Positions 37,311-48,356 of a DNA stretch of 64,000 bases are shown here, piece after piece (the stretch's first letter is position 1; each line of letters begins with the position of its first letter). The notes below the pieces were generated by a model. It had not been told where the DNA came from. It saw only the letters and a list, made by a program, of their open reading frames with translations, and ran no database searches. The DNA is from Melitaea cinxia (taxonomy: Eukaryota > Arthropoda > Insecta > Lepidoptera > Nymphalidae): the NCBI RefSeq assembly GCF_905220565.1, contig NC_059401.1, positions 16,612,766 through 16,676,765 on the forward strand, read 5' to 3'. Both the position numbers and the translations under genes were made by a program.

Positions 37311-37329
37311 TATAGACACATATAAAGAA

Positions 37330-37402
37330 AGATACAATACAAGATGTACAAAGGCGATCTTATCGCTAAATAGCGATTTCTTCCAGATAACCTTTGGGTA
37401 CT
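37330..37402 (-). repeat. LINE 3'-end fragment
   Basis: Minus-strand AGGTTATCTGGAAGAAATCG and AGCGATAAGATCGCC match the family. Confidence 0.65.
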
Positions 37403-37814
37403 GGACACGATACAGTAGCAGCGGTTAGAAGTGTGCACAAATTAAGGAGGAAAAATCAATAATAAATAGACGATAGTTTGTCTCAAGCTACAAAATAATA
37501 CAAATTTCATAATACGCGACTAACTCAATATCAGAAACGACTATTACCGCCCCAGGAAATCAAATAGCCTTTGTTATCATATACGCTAAGGTTAAGATGT
37601 TTGCCTCCCTTTTTAGAAAAAAACATCACAATTACTCCACATAAATTATAATATCATTTTGTTGATTATTGGTTGCTCTATCGGCGTCAACCACTAAAAA
37701 AATTATTTTTGCTTTTGTTTTTGTAAATTAATTAAGTGTAAAATATATGAGACGGCTTTAATTTTGAAACAACTTCAACATGATTGACGATCGGTATTTT
37801 TTTTTCTCACACAA

Positions 37815-38090
37815 CACACACACACAGTTCCACTACCACCTTGGAACTTAAAACCGACCGATGGCGGGATACCATCCAACTACTGGCTTTGAAATACATA
37901 GGCTGAAGACGGGCAGCAGTATCTTCGGCGCGACAAAGCCAGCTGTAGCCAGCTGCGGTCACCAACCCGCCTACCTAGCGCGGTAACTATGGGCAAAATT
38001 TACGAGTTCGCGACATTTTTGGCGCGAACTTGTGGAGGCCTATGTCCAGCAGTGGACTGCAATGGGCTGAAGTGAGTGAGTGGGTGAGTA
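37815..38090 (+). mobile_element. Microsatellite-tailed retroelement, (GTGA)n tail
   Basis: The unit lacks its first ~90 bp and begins at CACAGTTCCACTACC after a short CA run. It keeps the GGGCAGCAG, GACAAAGCCAGC and AGTGGACTG blocks, and ends in a GTGAGTGAGTGGGTGAG tail. Target flanks were not identified. Confidence 0.75.
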
Positions 38091-38623
38091 AAATTTTTTA
38101 CTTATATATTATTTAGTGCGAATTATTTGCACAGGTACTGTTAGTATCACTTAATTCAAACATGTTCTCATACCTATAGCGGATTCATTCTTAAGTAGAT
38201 TTTAATTAAAAAGAAATACATCGAAATAAATAAAGAATATGATTGTACTCCGACGAGCTTCATTGTGAACAGAAATTTTGAATTAAACCACACACTTAAG
38301 GCCACACAACTCACGCATTTAAACATTAAATATTTATAAATCCCAAATGTAACCAAGTGATTACAGTATGTGTACAGTAACCTCGGTCATGGCACACTCT
38401 CATGGAAAATTATTGTGAAGCAGATTTTGTAAAATCGCTCATCTTATACTTCTTTGTCTATTTTCAATTTTCCATCTTTTCGTCACCTTCCTGTTAAGCC
38501 TATAACGTTCTTTGAGGAAAGTGAAAATATTTGTCAGCAACGACGGCTCATTTCTTGCCTAAATAATTATTAATTTATCTTGAGTTGAGACAATGATATG
38601 ATACTACGAGTATATGGCTGTCA

Positions 38624-38820
38624 GGTGTACATGATAAACACCGGGATTGACAGCTTAACGTGCTCTCCGAGGCACAGTGGGGAGACCTACAAGGACTACA
38701 CAAACACCCAGACAACGGCAAACGTCTGTGTGGCCAATACAAATGTTTTTCATGTGCGGGGATCGAACCCGCAACAGCCACAGACCAGTGCTGTGACCGT
38801 TGCGCCAACGCGTCGTCGAT
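38624..38820 (-). mobile_element. SINE-1, 5' half
   Basis: On the minus strand it has the tRNA-like head (ACGACGCGTTGGCGCAACGG) with B box near 38760, then the GTGTTTGTG and CCTCGGAGAGCACG blocks. It stops at CCCGGTGTTTATC, so the 3' half is missing. Frames on both strands here are by-products. Confidence 0.8.
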
Positions 38821-38939
38821 TTTCGATACCAAAAAGCTATTCGGCGTTTACGACCTTGGAGCTCGAATCTCCCTAAAGGGTGTTTTTCAAAAGGTAGACA
38901 TATAAACAATTGCTTCGCAATATATTTATAACAAAATTA

Positions 38940-39415
38940 TGTACATTCACCAGAATATTCATTGTGTTGAAATAAATAGTATATCACAATGTAAACATGA
39001 GAAGGAATAACAAAATTGTAACTTCAAGTTTCCGACTGCGTAAAGTAAACGTGTCCTTTCCGGGTTATGGTATTCGCATGTATAATAAAATCACACAAAC
39101 AATTTCGGAATTGTCTCAACATAAATTTAAAGTTTTTAAGAAATTAATAGATAAAGCGTATTATTTAGCACAGGATTACATAGTTGATAAAGATGTGTGG
39201 ACTTAGTGACGCTGTATTTTATGCAACATGTTACTAATTTTGTACTAAAACACTGTTTATGTATTATTTTCAAAAGAGTAACTGCGGAGTTTCTTGCCGA
39301 ATCTGTGGTAGCTTTACTTTTATAAAATAATAATCATTTTAAAATTTTAATTTGTAAAATGACGATTCGAAAGTGCTGCATTTTGATTGATTTTGATTAT
39401 ACAAATTTTACCCTA
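38940..39415 (+). mobile_element. LINE fragment: C-terminus of a jockey-like ORF2 plus 3' UTR
   Basis: The frame at 38997-39206 encodes 69 residues whose end has the usual lepidopteran jockey-type ORF2 C-terminus: MYNKI, ELSQHKFK, KKLIDKAYY and a stop after DKDVWT. The 3' UTR follows with AAAAGAGTAACTGCGGAG and GACGATTCGAAAGTGC, ending in a TTTTGATT-type tail. No catalytic (YADD) region is present, so this is a dead 5'-truncated insertion. Other copies of the UTR lie at 3229, 16990, 27185 and 46955. The start ATG is accidental. Confidence 0.75.
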
Positions 39416-39430
39416 ACTGCTATTTTGATA

Positions 39431-39739
39431 TCTATACAAATAAATAAAATTGAAATGTCTGTTTGTAATATTAAAATAGCCGCTTTTTACTAAATGCATA
39501 TGGATGGATACACCAAAATAACATTTTTTTTTTATTTTAGTCAGTCTGTCTGTTTGTTCCGGTTAATTTCTGAAACGGCTGTACCGATTTTGATGAGACT
39601 TTCACTGACAGATAGCTGATATAATAAGAAGTAACTTAGGCTACTTTTATTTTAGAAATTTGTTTATTTTGTAACTCTCCGAACTGAACAATAACTATTT
39701 TGTTAAATTCCACGCGGACGAAGTCGCGGGCACAGCTGG
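39431..39739 (+). mobile_element. Lep1-like Helitron
   Basis: It starts TCTATACAAATAAATAAAAT and ends CGCGGGCACAGCTGG before T, so CTAG has mutated to CTGG. The stem CGCGGACGAAGTCGCG lies just before the end. The (GTCT)n tract is short in this copy. Confidence 0.83.
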
Positions 39740-40095
39740 TATACTATAAAATTATACACTTAAATACAGTTTCTATAGTCTATTTTATTTAAAGTCTGAT
39801 TAGAGTAGCAAATTATTTTTCTTCTATTTTTTTTTTCTTATATTATTATCATACCCCTTTTTTTATTTGCAAGAATCTAATGGAAAATTTAAACGAGATC
39901 TATCAGTCTAATAAAAATCAAAATTGCTCAAGATATTTTGACCGTGAATAGCGGCTTTAACGCGTAGAAAATAATCTTACGTTTTACGTAATTCAAGTGA
40001 CCTCCAAAAGACATCTGTTATGCTCGTTGTCGAGTTTCAGTTGACTGTGTTACGCGTGCCAAATAAAATAAAGGAAAAAATTCCCGCTTTGATGT

Positions 40096-40130
40096 GTCAC
40101 GTGACCGAATTTGAGACGAACGTTCCAGAA
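40096..40130. promoter_or_regulatory. CLEAR-type E-box and heat-shock element pair
   Basis: GTCACGTGAC at 40096-40105 is the palindromic E-box bound by MITF/TFEB-type bHLH-Zip factors. Thirteen bases on, GAACGTTCCAGAA at 40118-40130 fits GAAnnTTCnnGAA, a three-unit heat-shock element. The stretch is not in a recognised repeat and is GC-richer than its surroundings. Function is inferred from motifs only. Confidence 0.35.
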
Positions 40131-40839
40131 AACTCGATTTATTCTATATTATAATACTGCCTAACATTCATAATGACGTAACTAAATTGTCCATTCCCTT
40201 GGGATAAGATATTTCCAATGATTACAAGGAAGCGGATTTCTTGAATTTACATTCTCTTGAAATAGCTTTGAGACCACTACTGAAGACTTTGAAAATGGTA
40301 AAAAGAAAAAAAAAGAGAGAAAAGAAGGAAAACAGAAGAAAAATTATAAGAAAAAAATGAGGGTGATGTTCCGATAAATACTTTGATTTCGTTTTAGCTA
40401 TTGCGTTATATCTCTATATTAGTTTAGACTGACAAAATTTAATTAGCGTAGAATAATCAGCTCCAGAAGCTTCAAGTGCTTCTCATCTGTTCGCCCCAAT
40501 TACGGTTTTGAGACCCAAAAAGGAATAAATTTGATAGCTTAAATTGACACAGCCAGGCCAAAATGAAACCCATGACATTTTGATGAACATTGACGTTTTA
40601 TAACCAAAAGGGCTTCGACTCTTTGATGTGCTCTTTTTGAAAATTCAAAAGGCCCTCAACCGTCATCACGTAATGACGATAATGACATAACTCAATTGAC
40701 CATCTCTTTGATGTGAGATTCTTTGACGCTGATTACAAGGAAACGTTGACGTTACCATCAAGGTTGATTATGTTTGAGACGTTTTTCTTATGTGATGCTC
40801 TTTGACAAGTAAGATCGGGCAGGTTGAGTCACTTTTTTT

Positions 40840-41142
40840 AACCGACTTCAAAAAAAGAGGAGGTTTCTCAATTCGACCGTTATATATTTTTTATGTGTGG
40901 TCGCGGATGGCTTCGTCGTTTATGAATCGATTTTGATGATTCTTTTTTTCATTGGAAACAAGATATCCCAGCAAAGCAGGATCTGATGATGGAATCCCAT
41001 AGAAATCGAGGGAACCTTTGAAAATCGTAGCAGTGAATAGTGCGTTTGTTAATTTTTTTCGCCTACTTACGTTGTATTTGTATCAATGTCGATGTAATTG
41101 AAGTCGCTTTTTTTTCGTTTGCTAGCGAACATAATTATTTCC
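40840..41142 (+). repeat. ACCGACTTC-starting interspersed repeat
   Basis: AACCGACTTCAAAAAAAG, TCTCAATTCGACCG, CGATTTTGATGATTC, AAATCGAGGGAACC and a TTTCGTTTGCTAGCG end. No TIRs recognised. Related copies are at 49.9 and 51.7 kb. Confidence 0.7.
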
Positions 41143-41274
41143 ATCACACTTCTATTAAATTAACTATTTATTTTAAATTCCTATAGACTTAATCATGACT
41201 ATGGATATAAATTTTGGGGATAGCTCGGAAATTATGAAAAACATTTGTAGTGTTAATTCTGTGCAAAATACAAT

Positions 41275-41642
41275 CATTACAGCCTATACAGTCCACTACT
41301 GGACATAGGCCTCCACAAGTTTACGCCAAAAATAACGTGAACTCATGGGTTTTGCCCATAGTCACCACGCTGGGCAGGCGGGTTGGTGACCGCAGGGCTG
41401 GCTTTGTCGCACCGAAGACGCTGCTGCCCGTCTTCGGCCTGTGTATTTCAAAGCCAACAGTTGGATGGTTATCCCGCCACCGGTCGGCATTTTAAGTCCC
41501 AAGGTGGTAGCAGAACTGTGTTATCCCTTAGTCGCCTCTTACGACACCCACGGGAAGAGAGGGGGTGGCTATATTCTTTAGTACCGTAGCCACACAGTAC
41601 AGTACCGTAGCCACACAGTACAGTACCGTAGCCACACAGTAC
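41275..41642 (-). mobile_element. Microsatellite-tailed retroelement, full-length, triplicated 5' end
   Basis: This is a complete minus-strand copy with 8-bp flanks AATACAAT at 41267-41274 and 41643-41650. The end that corresponds to the element's 5' terminus is reiterated three times with a 21-bp period (starts 41581, 41602, 41623; core GTACCGTAGCCACACAGTAC). Frames called across it on both strands are not genes. Confidence 0.87.
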
Positions 41643-41739
41643 AATACAATAAATAACCAGAATATAAACCATAAAAATAGAAACACTTTTGAAAAGTAAT
41701 TTTTAGCGTAGCTATATTTGCAGTTGGAATACGCTTCAG

Positions 41740-42035
41740 CCTGTAATATCCCACTACTGGGCATAGGTCTCTTTCCTCGTGTAGAAAGAAGGATCAGAGC
41801 TTAATCCACCATGCTGCTCCAATGCGGGTTGGCGGATATATTCCCTAGAATGAGTAACGATCGCTATCAGGTGTACGTGATAACAACCAGGACCGGACGG
41901 CTTAGCGTGCTCTCCGAGGCACAGCGGGGAGACCCACAAGGACTGCACAAAACACCCAGACCACGGCAAACACCTGTATGGCCAATACAAATGTTTATCA
42001 TATGCGGGGATCGAACCGGCAACCGCCAACGCAAC
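41740..42035 (-). mobile_element. SINE-1, nearly complete
   Basis: The body and tail are intact (inverse of CCCAGTAGTGGGATATTAC at about 41744). The tRNA head is truncated shortly after the B box (CGGTTCGATCCCCGC near 42015). It lies 100 bp from another retroelement copy at 41275-41642. Confidence 0.8.
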
Positions 42036-42473
42036 AGGTACAATCCATGGCATCCAATCATATGTGAAACAAAATGTTGTTAACCTTGGAACAACTTATA
42101 AACAAACTTGATAACGATTACAAGCGATTAAATTTTGACGTAATTAATATTGACTTTTATCAAAACTCAATCTCTAGTAAGCACATCAAAGAAATAAGCT
42201 TACAGAACCCGGCTCTGAGTCACCAAGCAAGTTAAAATTTGGCAACGTGTGATTGAAAAACAAAACAACTTAATATGGTTATTATCTCTATCGAATTTAC
42301 AACATTATTGTAAAATTGTTGTGACATTTTAAATTTTTTATTTAAGTAAGTAGAATTTTTTCCCACGGGTCATTTGTTATTTGAAATTAAGAATTATTTA
42401 TTTAATTTATTTAAGAAATATAGAGAACGTTACTATATATAAAAATCTCGGGTTAAAACTCTCAGTATTTTAA

Positions 42474-42669
42474 TCTAATAATATAAAATTCTCGTTTCGC
42501 AGTGTTTGTTGCCAACCTCCTCCGAAACGGCTGCACCGATTTTTTATGAAATTTTATGAGCATATCAGGTAAGTCTGAGAATCGGCAAACATCTATTTTT
42601 CATACTCCTAAGTTATTAGAGGGGGGTTAATGCCATATATGGCAAAACAACATTTGCGGGGTCAGCTAG
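42474..42669 (+). mobile_element. Short Helitron-like element, 196 bp
   Basis: It starts TCTAATAATATAAAATTCTC and ends TTTGCGGGGTCAGCTAG before T, only about 220 bp upstream of the tRNA-Pro gene. It shares CTCCGAAACGGCT and CATATATGGCAAAACAAC with the copy at 26.7 kb. Confidence 0.82.
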
Positions 42670-42887
42670 TGTACTTATAAAATTACTATTCAAAATAATA
42701 TTGAAATAGTATTTTATATTATAAATAATATTAACTTAATGTCGAAAACAAGCTATATAGACATAGTTTTAAAATAGGAAACTTATAATTACGTTTCAAC
42801 TTAAATAAAGATGAATTTCGAAAGCAAAAAATAACTGTTATTAAATTGAGTTACAGGCTGATACTCAAATTCGCGGCAATGTAATGT

Positions 42888-42959
42888 GGCTCGTTGGTCT
42901 AGGGGTATGATTCTCGCTTTGGGTGCGAGAGGTCCCGGGTTCAAATCCCGGACGAGCCC
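42888..42959 (+). tRNA. tRNA-Pro (anticodon UGG)
   Basis: This is a 72-nt cloverleaf with no mismatch in the arms I checked. The acceptor GGCTCGT pairs with ACGAGCC and the discriminator base is C. The anticodon stem CTCGC pairs with GCGAG around the loop TTTGGGT, giving anticodon TGG at 42920-42922, which reads proline CCA. The T arm CCGGG/CCCGG encloses TTCAAAT. The A box is TGGTCTAGGGG and the B box is GGTTCAAATCC. There is no intron, and CCA is not encoded, as expected in eukaryotes. The gene lies antisense inside the proposed CELF intron with no other tRNA nearby. A pol III terminator may be the TTTT run starting near 42965. It is almost certainly functional, in contrast to the tRNA-like repeats elsewhere in the window. 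Confidence 0.96.
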
Positions 42960-43747
42960 AATTCTATTTTAACTTTATTTTTCGTATCATTTTAATGATG
43001 AGATTATATCAAACTTTAATTATATTCTTGATCATATTTTATCAGAACAGATGTTTTTATAATTTGATTGATAATTATTTTGGATTACAGGTAAATAAGG
43101 AATACATACGGTAATTTATTTTTCGACCAGTTTTTTTTAAATATAATAATAAAAAAATAATATATTAAAAACAAATACATAAAAATAATAAGTATAACAT
43201 AATATAAACAATTACATTTTATATCATTGTTCTCAATTTTATTTTCAAATATTAATTAATTAATTCAATTTAATATTGTTTGTCAAATATAAAGGGTTAG
43301 TTAATTTTAGTTTTATATGGGAGTAATTAAGCAAAATAGGAATTTACTTTGGTGAGTATATTAATTACATATTTTAAATAAGTCTTGACATTTTGTCTAC
43401 CTTTCAGAGTAATTAGGAGAGTACAAAGCGATTGTGACTACCACAATTTTGCATTTATTTCAAATTTATAACAATGTTACATAATAATATAAGCGTCGGC
43501 AAATAAAAATAAAATACGTTTTTACATCCAATCGCGTGCCAGTTTTTTTAATGTCACATTAACTTAAATGTTATATATTTATAACTTTGGATATAATTAT
43601 CGTAGCGAATTTTTAATACAAACTGTTTTATATAATTCTCATGTATTTTGCGTGGTCAATGAACATATATATATATATATATATACGTATTTCTACGACA
43701 ACTATATGAAGAAAAAAAATTAACTTTTATAGTGAGGACGGAAGTAA
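42960..43747. other. AT-rich DNA downstream of the tRNA gene
   Basis: Apart from a short TA run at 43666-43685, nothing recognised. The frame at 42923-43114 starts inside the tRNA. Confidence 0.55.
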
Positions 43748-43905
43748 GACTTCTTTAGCAATAGGATGGTATGGGAAAATAGGATGGATGAGAAAGAGAG
43801 AAAAAATGTGTGCCTCGCCCGATCACACTTTTCGTAACGCTCTCGTCACGTATTCACCAGTTTAATCACCAAGTCAAGCGTACGCAAAGAAATGTTACTT
43901 CAATT
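43748..43905 (+). repeat. Unclassified repeat shared with 57.99 kb
   Basis: TTCTTTAGCAATAGG (43751) and, 70 bp on, ATCACACTTTTCGTAACGC with CTCGTCACG. The frame at 43810-44025 crosses it. Confidence 0.55.
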
Positions 43906-45042
43906 TTTTTTTTCCATTTATTAAATATTATCTGGCGCCTTAAATCAGTCAAGCATGCCAGCGTTTTAGGAAAGCCTGTCCTGTTGGTACCGATTACAAT
44001 TACAAATAAAACATTCATTAAATAAACGAAACTTCATCAGCTTTCCATGTTAAGCAGCTAAATACTTAAAACAATAGTTATTAAAAATAAATGAAATTTA
44101 ATATTTTTAATCATTTTGATTTATTTTCTAATAATTTTCACCTAACAATGCATTTTATAGTAATTATAAGTTCGGTTCGCTTTGTTTTCTCTTTACCGTT
44201 ATCGAAACATAATTAGCAAATAAACCTCATTTAGTATCACTACAGAAAACAAAGAAAACAATTGAAAGTAGGGTGAAATGTACCCCGAACAGGTAGTCGC
44301 GTGCATGGAAAAAACGCAAGCTAGGATGAGGGTTAAGGAATTCCTTTTGTTTATTAATTTCACACAAAGACATTAATGTCACCGCTTATATTTATATATG
44401 TATATATAGAAATCGTTGATCATTTACTAATCACGAAATCTCAAAAAACTACCAGTAGTTTTTTCCAGTTGTCCAAACGCATAATGATGAATTTGGCAAG
44501 GAAGTAGTTTAATTAGTAGACGTCTGCTAAGAACGGATTTTTCGATAATAATGAAATGGTCTAGGAGCTCTAACAAGTTTGTATGGAAGTCATTTTTTTT
44601 GTCCTACAAGCTTGAAATTTGGCAAAAAGATACTTAATAGTTAGCAGACGCTCTTTAAGGAAAAAAAATGCGAATATTTTCGCGTAAATCTTTATTATTA
44701 AGCCCGGTTAGATATTAATTAAAAATAAATTAATTAACAATTAATCGAGTATCAAAAATTTTTACGCCTCAAAATATCTTAAGTGTTTTCCTGTCATGTC
44801 ACATTTTGTTTTTACGCGCTGTTTTTAAGCTTTTTGTGAAAATTCTGTATGATAAAATAGGAGATTAGTTCGTAAAACTAAAATTACCTAAAATGTCTTG
44901 AGAAGACCTATAAGAGGACTCTTTTTACAAAACTGTTATATGAACCGTAATTGAGAGAGAACAATCTGGTAATTGTAGCGCACGAAATGTGAAACGTAAA
45001 TGTGGTATACAAGAAAACCCTAAATTATTGTTTTATAATTAA

Positions 45043-45328
45043 CTAGCCGACCCGTGCCCACTTCGTTGGGCGTTAATTATTATTTTTGTGATGCAAATAT
45101 ATTGTAAAGTTTTCATCTCGCTCGCATTTCTCCGACTTGATTTACATATACCAATATTTTTCACTGAATTTTTTGTTCAATAACAATCATATATAGCCTA
45201 TATCACTCCTGAATAGTGTAACTTTCTGTTAGTGAAAGAATTTTCATGATCGGATCAGTATTTGCGAAGATTACCTCCTACATACAAACAAAGTTAGAAA
45301 CTGCACCTCTTTATAATATTAGTATAGA
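45043..45328 (-). mobile_element. Helitron-like element, 286 bp
   Basis: On the minus strand it runs from TCTATACTAATATTATAAAG at 45328 to GGGTCGGCTAG at 45043, then T. No coding capacity. Confidence 0.75.
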
Positions 45329-45404
45329 TATACACTATTTTAGTCCCTCTTTGTAAATATTATCAATGTCCGAACCGCGGGCAACTGCAAAATCGATTTT
45401 TTTT

Positions 45405-45600
45405 ACGCCCAACAGTAGGGATTTCTTCCGTTGAGGGTCCGATAACACACACAATACACCAACCTTTAGGCACACAAGCGACCAGACGACGACAAATATC
45501 TATATGGCTAATAGCAAGTCTGTCGTAAGCTGGGATCGAATCTGAAACCACCAGCGCAACAGCCAGTTCTTTGACCGCTGCGCCAACACGTCGTAAGTCA
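45405..45600 (-). mobile_element. SINE-1 related copy with the alternative tail
   Basis: This is the minus-strand relative of the copy at 17.2 kb. It has a tRNA-like head near 45535-45600 (GACGTGTTGGCGCAGCGG) and a tail with CCTACTGTTGGGCG. Confidence 0.7.
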
Positions 45601-45960
45601 TAACAAATATAATTGGTGTTTGAATAATCCTTTTCATACGAAATGCATTCCCATTGAATCGGCGGATTTAATTACATAAAACTGAAGGAAAAACCAATTT
45701 GAGCATTGTGATAATTGGGTATTATGTAGTTTTATTAAATAGTTTTTATTTTATACTTACGGGAAATATAATGTCAAATAACTGTAATTATTATTTCCTT
45801 TAGGTATTACTTACTAGGACTTCACTTATATTAAGTTTGATGAACGTTACACAAGATTTTACAAATGTAGAGTCGATAAGCTTTATTGAAAAATATGATA
45901 GCCAACGAAATGATTCGAATCTGGTACATCCTTTACGTATTGCTATTTGTTCTCTTAAAC

Positions 45961-46187
45961 CAGGGGTGGGCAACCATTTCTACTAGATGGCCGCAAAATT
46001 TAGGAAAATTAATATTCGGGCCAAAAGCACAGAATGGTGGAAAATAATAAGGCTTGATGATACAAGTATTGAATTTTGGTGTGCCTTATTATAATAAATT
46101 TGACACTTTTGAAAATTTGACAACCTCTGGCGGGCCGCACAAAATCTCTACTCGGGCTGCATGCGGGCCGCGGGTTGCTCACCCCTG
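45961..46187. mobile_element. hAT-type MITE, 227 bp, with 8-bp target duplication
   Basis: The ends are CAGGGGTGGGCAACC (45961-45975) and its near inverse GGTTGCTCACCCCTG (46173-46187). Identical 8-bp flanks TCTTAAAC lie at 45953-45960 and 46188-46195. CAGGGGTG-type ends plus an 8-bp duplication are diagnostic of the hAT superfamily. The interior has GGGCC/GGCCGC motifs and no transposase, so it was mobilised in trans. Confidence 0.92.
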
Positions 46188-46954
46188 TCTTAAACAAATA
46201 AACCGATGAATAATGTTAGACAATAAACTTGATATTACGTTTTTGATTACAATAAGGCTTCTAGAGCAAAGTAACGTAATTTTGTACTTTTACACGTTGA
46301 ATAAAATGCTTATATATAATCTCAAATTATAAAAATAATTTAAAGTCTACATTTATTTTAAACTGGCGTAAATTTAATGTGTAACACTTACAATTTAATT
46401 AACGCTATTTTGCAATGTATTTAAAAAACATTTTAAGTGTTTTTATGTTTCGAAAACAATTAAAAAAAATTTAACAACAGTCGTTAAATTGTTAAATGAA
46501 CATAATTTTACACCATATGTTTTCTTTAAAACGTACAAAGTGTAAATAAAGAAAGAAATACCTATGAAAAGTGGTTAAAATAACAGGCCGCAATTGTACC
46601 AATTAACTGCCATTATACGTCTTATCTTTGGAATTTGAAGGAGTTTTAAAATTCCAATGTATGGACGATGAATATTTGGAAAATTTTATACTGAAATATT
46701 GTACTGGTAATTCAAATGAAAATACTCTTTTGGTTAAGTAAAAATCAAACTATTATTACGAGACAGATATTATCATTAGTTAAAATCATTAGTTACTGTA
46801 TTTCAATTTTTTATTCATTTCTACTTTAATTTCTTTGTGGTTACTAAATTTCTATGACCTAAGTAAAGCACGTACAATTTCTTCAGCTATTCCTTTATTC
46901 ACATAATTATGGTTATTTTTCATGCAAGATATTGCCATTTTTTATTAAGACACG

Positions 46955-47140
46955 GTTTATTTTTTTTTAAAAAGTAACTGCGTTGTTTTTTACCGGTTCT
47001 TCTCCAGAAATTACATCCCTAATTGGTGATAGCTTCACTTTTACCGATAATTAAAATTTTAATTTGTAAGATGATTGACATGAAAGTGCTTTTGAAGCCT
47101 TTTTGAATAAAATTATTGTTGATTTTAATTTTGATCGATA
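46955..47140 (+). repeat. LINE (jockey-like) 3' UTR copy
   Basis: AAAAAGTAACTGCG, CCGGTTCTTCTCC, GATAGCTTCACTTTTACCG, GAAAGTGCTTTTGAAGCC and a GATTTTAATTTTGAT tail match the UTR at 39.3 kb. Confidence 0.7.
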
Positions 47141-47822
47141 TATTAAAGTAAACGTCAGATATTCTAAAAATTAGGACAACATTATATAAATGACATTTTG
47201 ATAGTCAAAATCAATTTACGGTGTCCTTAAATTAAACTTTTTTTTTATTTATTTACATTTTTGTGTATGAAACTGAAATTATTTTAACTGATGAAGGATT
47301 ATAAAAATTGTTAAAACAATTATTGAGTTCTATTTTCATAATTTCTTGGTAAAGGACGATTTTCAAGTAAAAAAACATATCAAACCTCTTATAGCGAACG
47401 CAACCGTATGCAATTTGTGATCACGTGACTGCTTGTGAGTTTTGCGCTGATAAGAAAAATTATTATGGCGTTTTAGTGTTATCAAGTAGTCATTATTGAT
47501 AATTATAATTTAATGCTCACAATTATTTTATTATGGTGTACTAGTTTTCATTTATTTGTATTTTAAAAGTTCCGTGATTGTGAAAGTCATAAATTGAGTC
47601 TTCTTATAAATTAATTACTGTGCGTTTTTCTTTCTGTTTATCAGAGTTCTATTTAAAAATATAATACGTTGATCATAATGCAATACTGAGACGTGAAATT
47701 TCAAAAACCAAAACATAATTACGATGATGATTCAGCCTGCATCAAAATAAATACATTATTATTAAATTATTATTATTATTTTAACATCCCACTATTGAGC
47801 ATAAACTCACTATAATATTTAA

Positions 47823-47933
47823 TCTACGCTAATATTATAAAGCTGAAAAATTTGTTTATTTTAACGCGCCTATTTACCGAGTAAGTCTACAGCTATTTTT
47901 ATCCTCGCGGCTGGAACCGCGGGGCACGGCTAG
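47823..47933 (+). mobile_element. Minimal Helitron-like element, 111 bp
   Basis: It starts TCTACGCTAATATTATAAAG and ends GGGGCACGGCTAG before T. A clear hairpin, CGCGG-CTGGAA-CCGCG, lies about ten bases before CTAG as expected for a Helitron terminator. Little more than the two ends is present. Confidence 0.8.
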
Positions 47934-48356
47934 TCTTTAATAATATGGATTTGAATAACCTTCTGTTTATTTTGTCACAAACAGTTTTAATTGTTACTTT
48001 AAATTATGTACCCACCGTTAATTATTCGACAATTATTGTTTTTACATAATATAAAATAGAAAATTATATTATAATATAAGGAATTATATGTCTTTAAATA
48101 TAAGACGAGGTCACAATATACGTGAAATTTATTCAATAAAATTTATATATTCATGAATTCGGTTTCACAATAAAGCTGGATAATGAATAAACATAACAGA
48201 ATTTATTCATGTTTTAATTAAAGTTATTAATAACCGATGTATCGTTTGTATAAAAATACAAAAAATATATAAAATTTATTGAGTACACTGAATGCTATAT
48301 TTAACGGTCGAAACATTGCACTACAGTGAGAAATTTTAATGACCTTGAAACTTAAA

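Noticed and set aside
41250..42083. Cluster of overlapping frames on both strands
   Set aside because: All fall in retroelement and SINE copies; the peptides recur at other repeat copies in the window.
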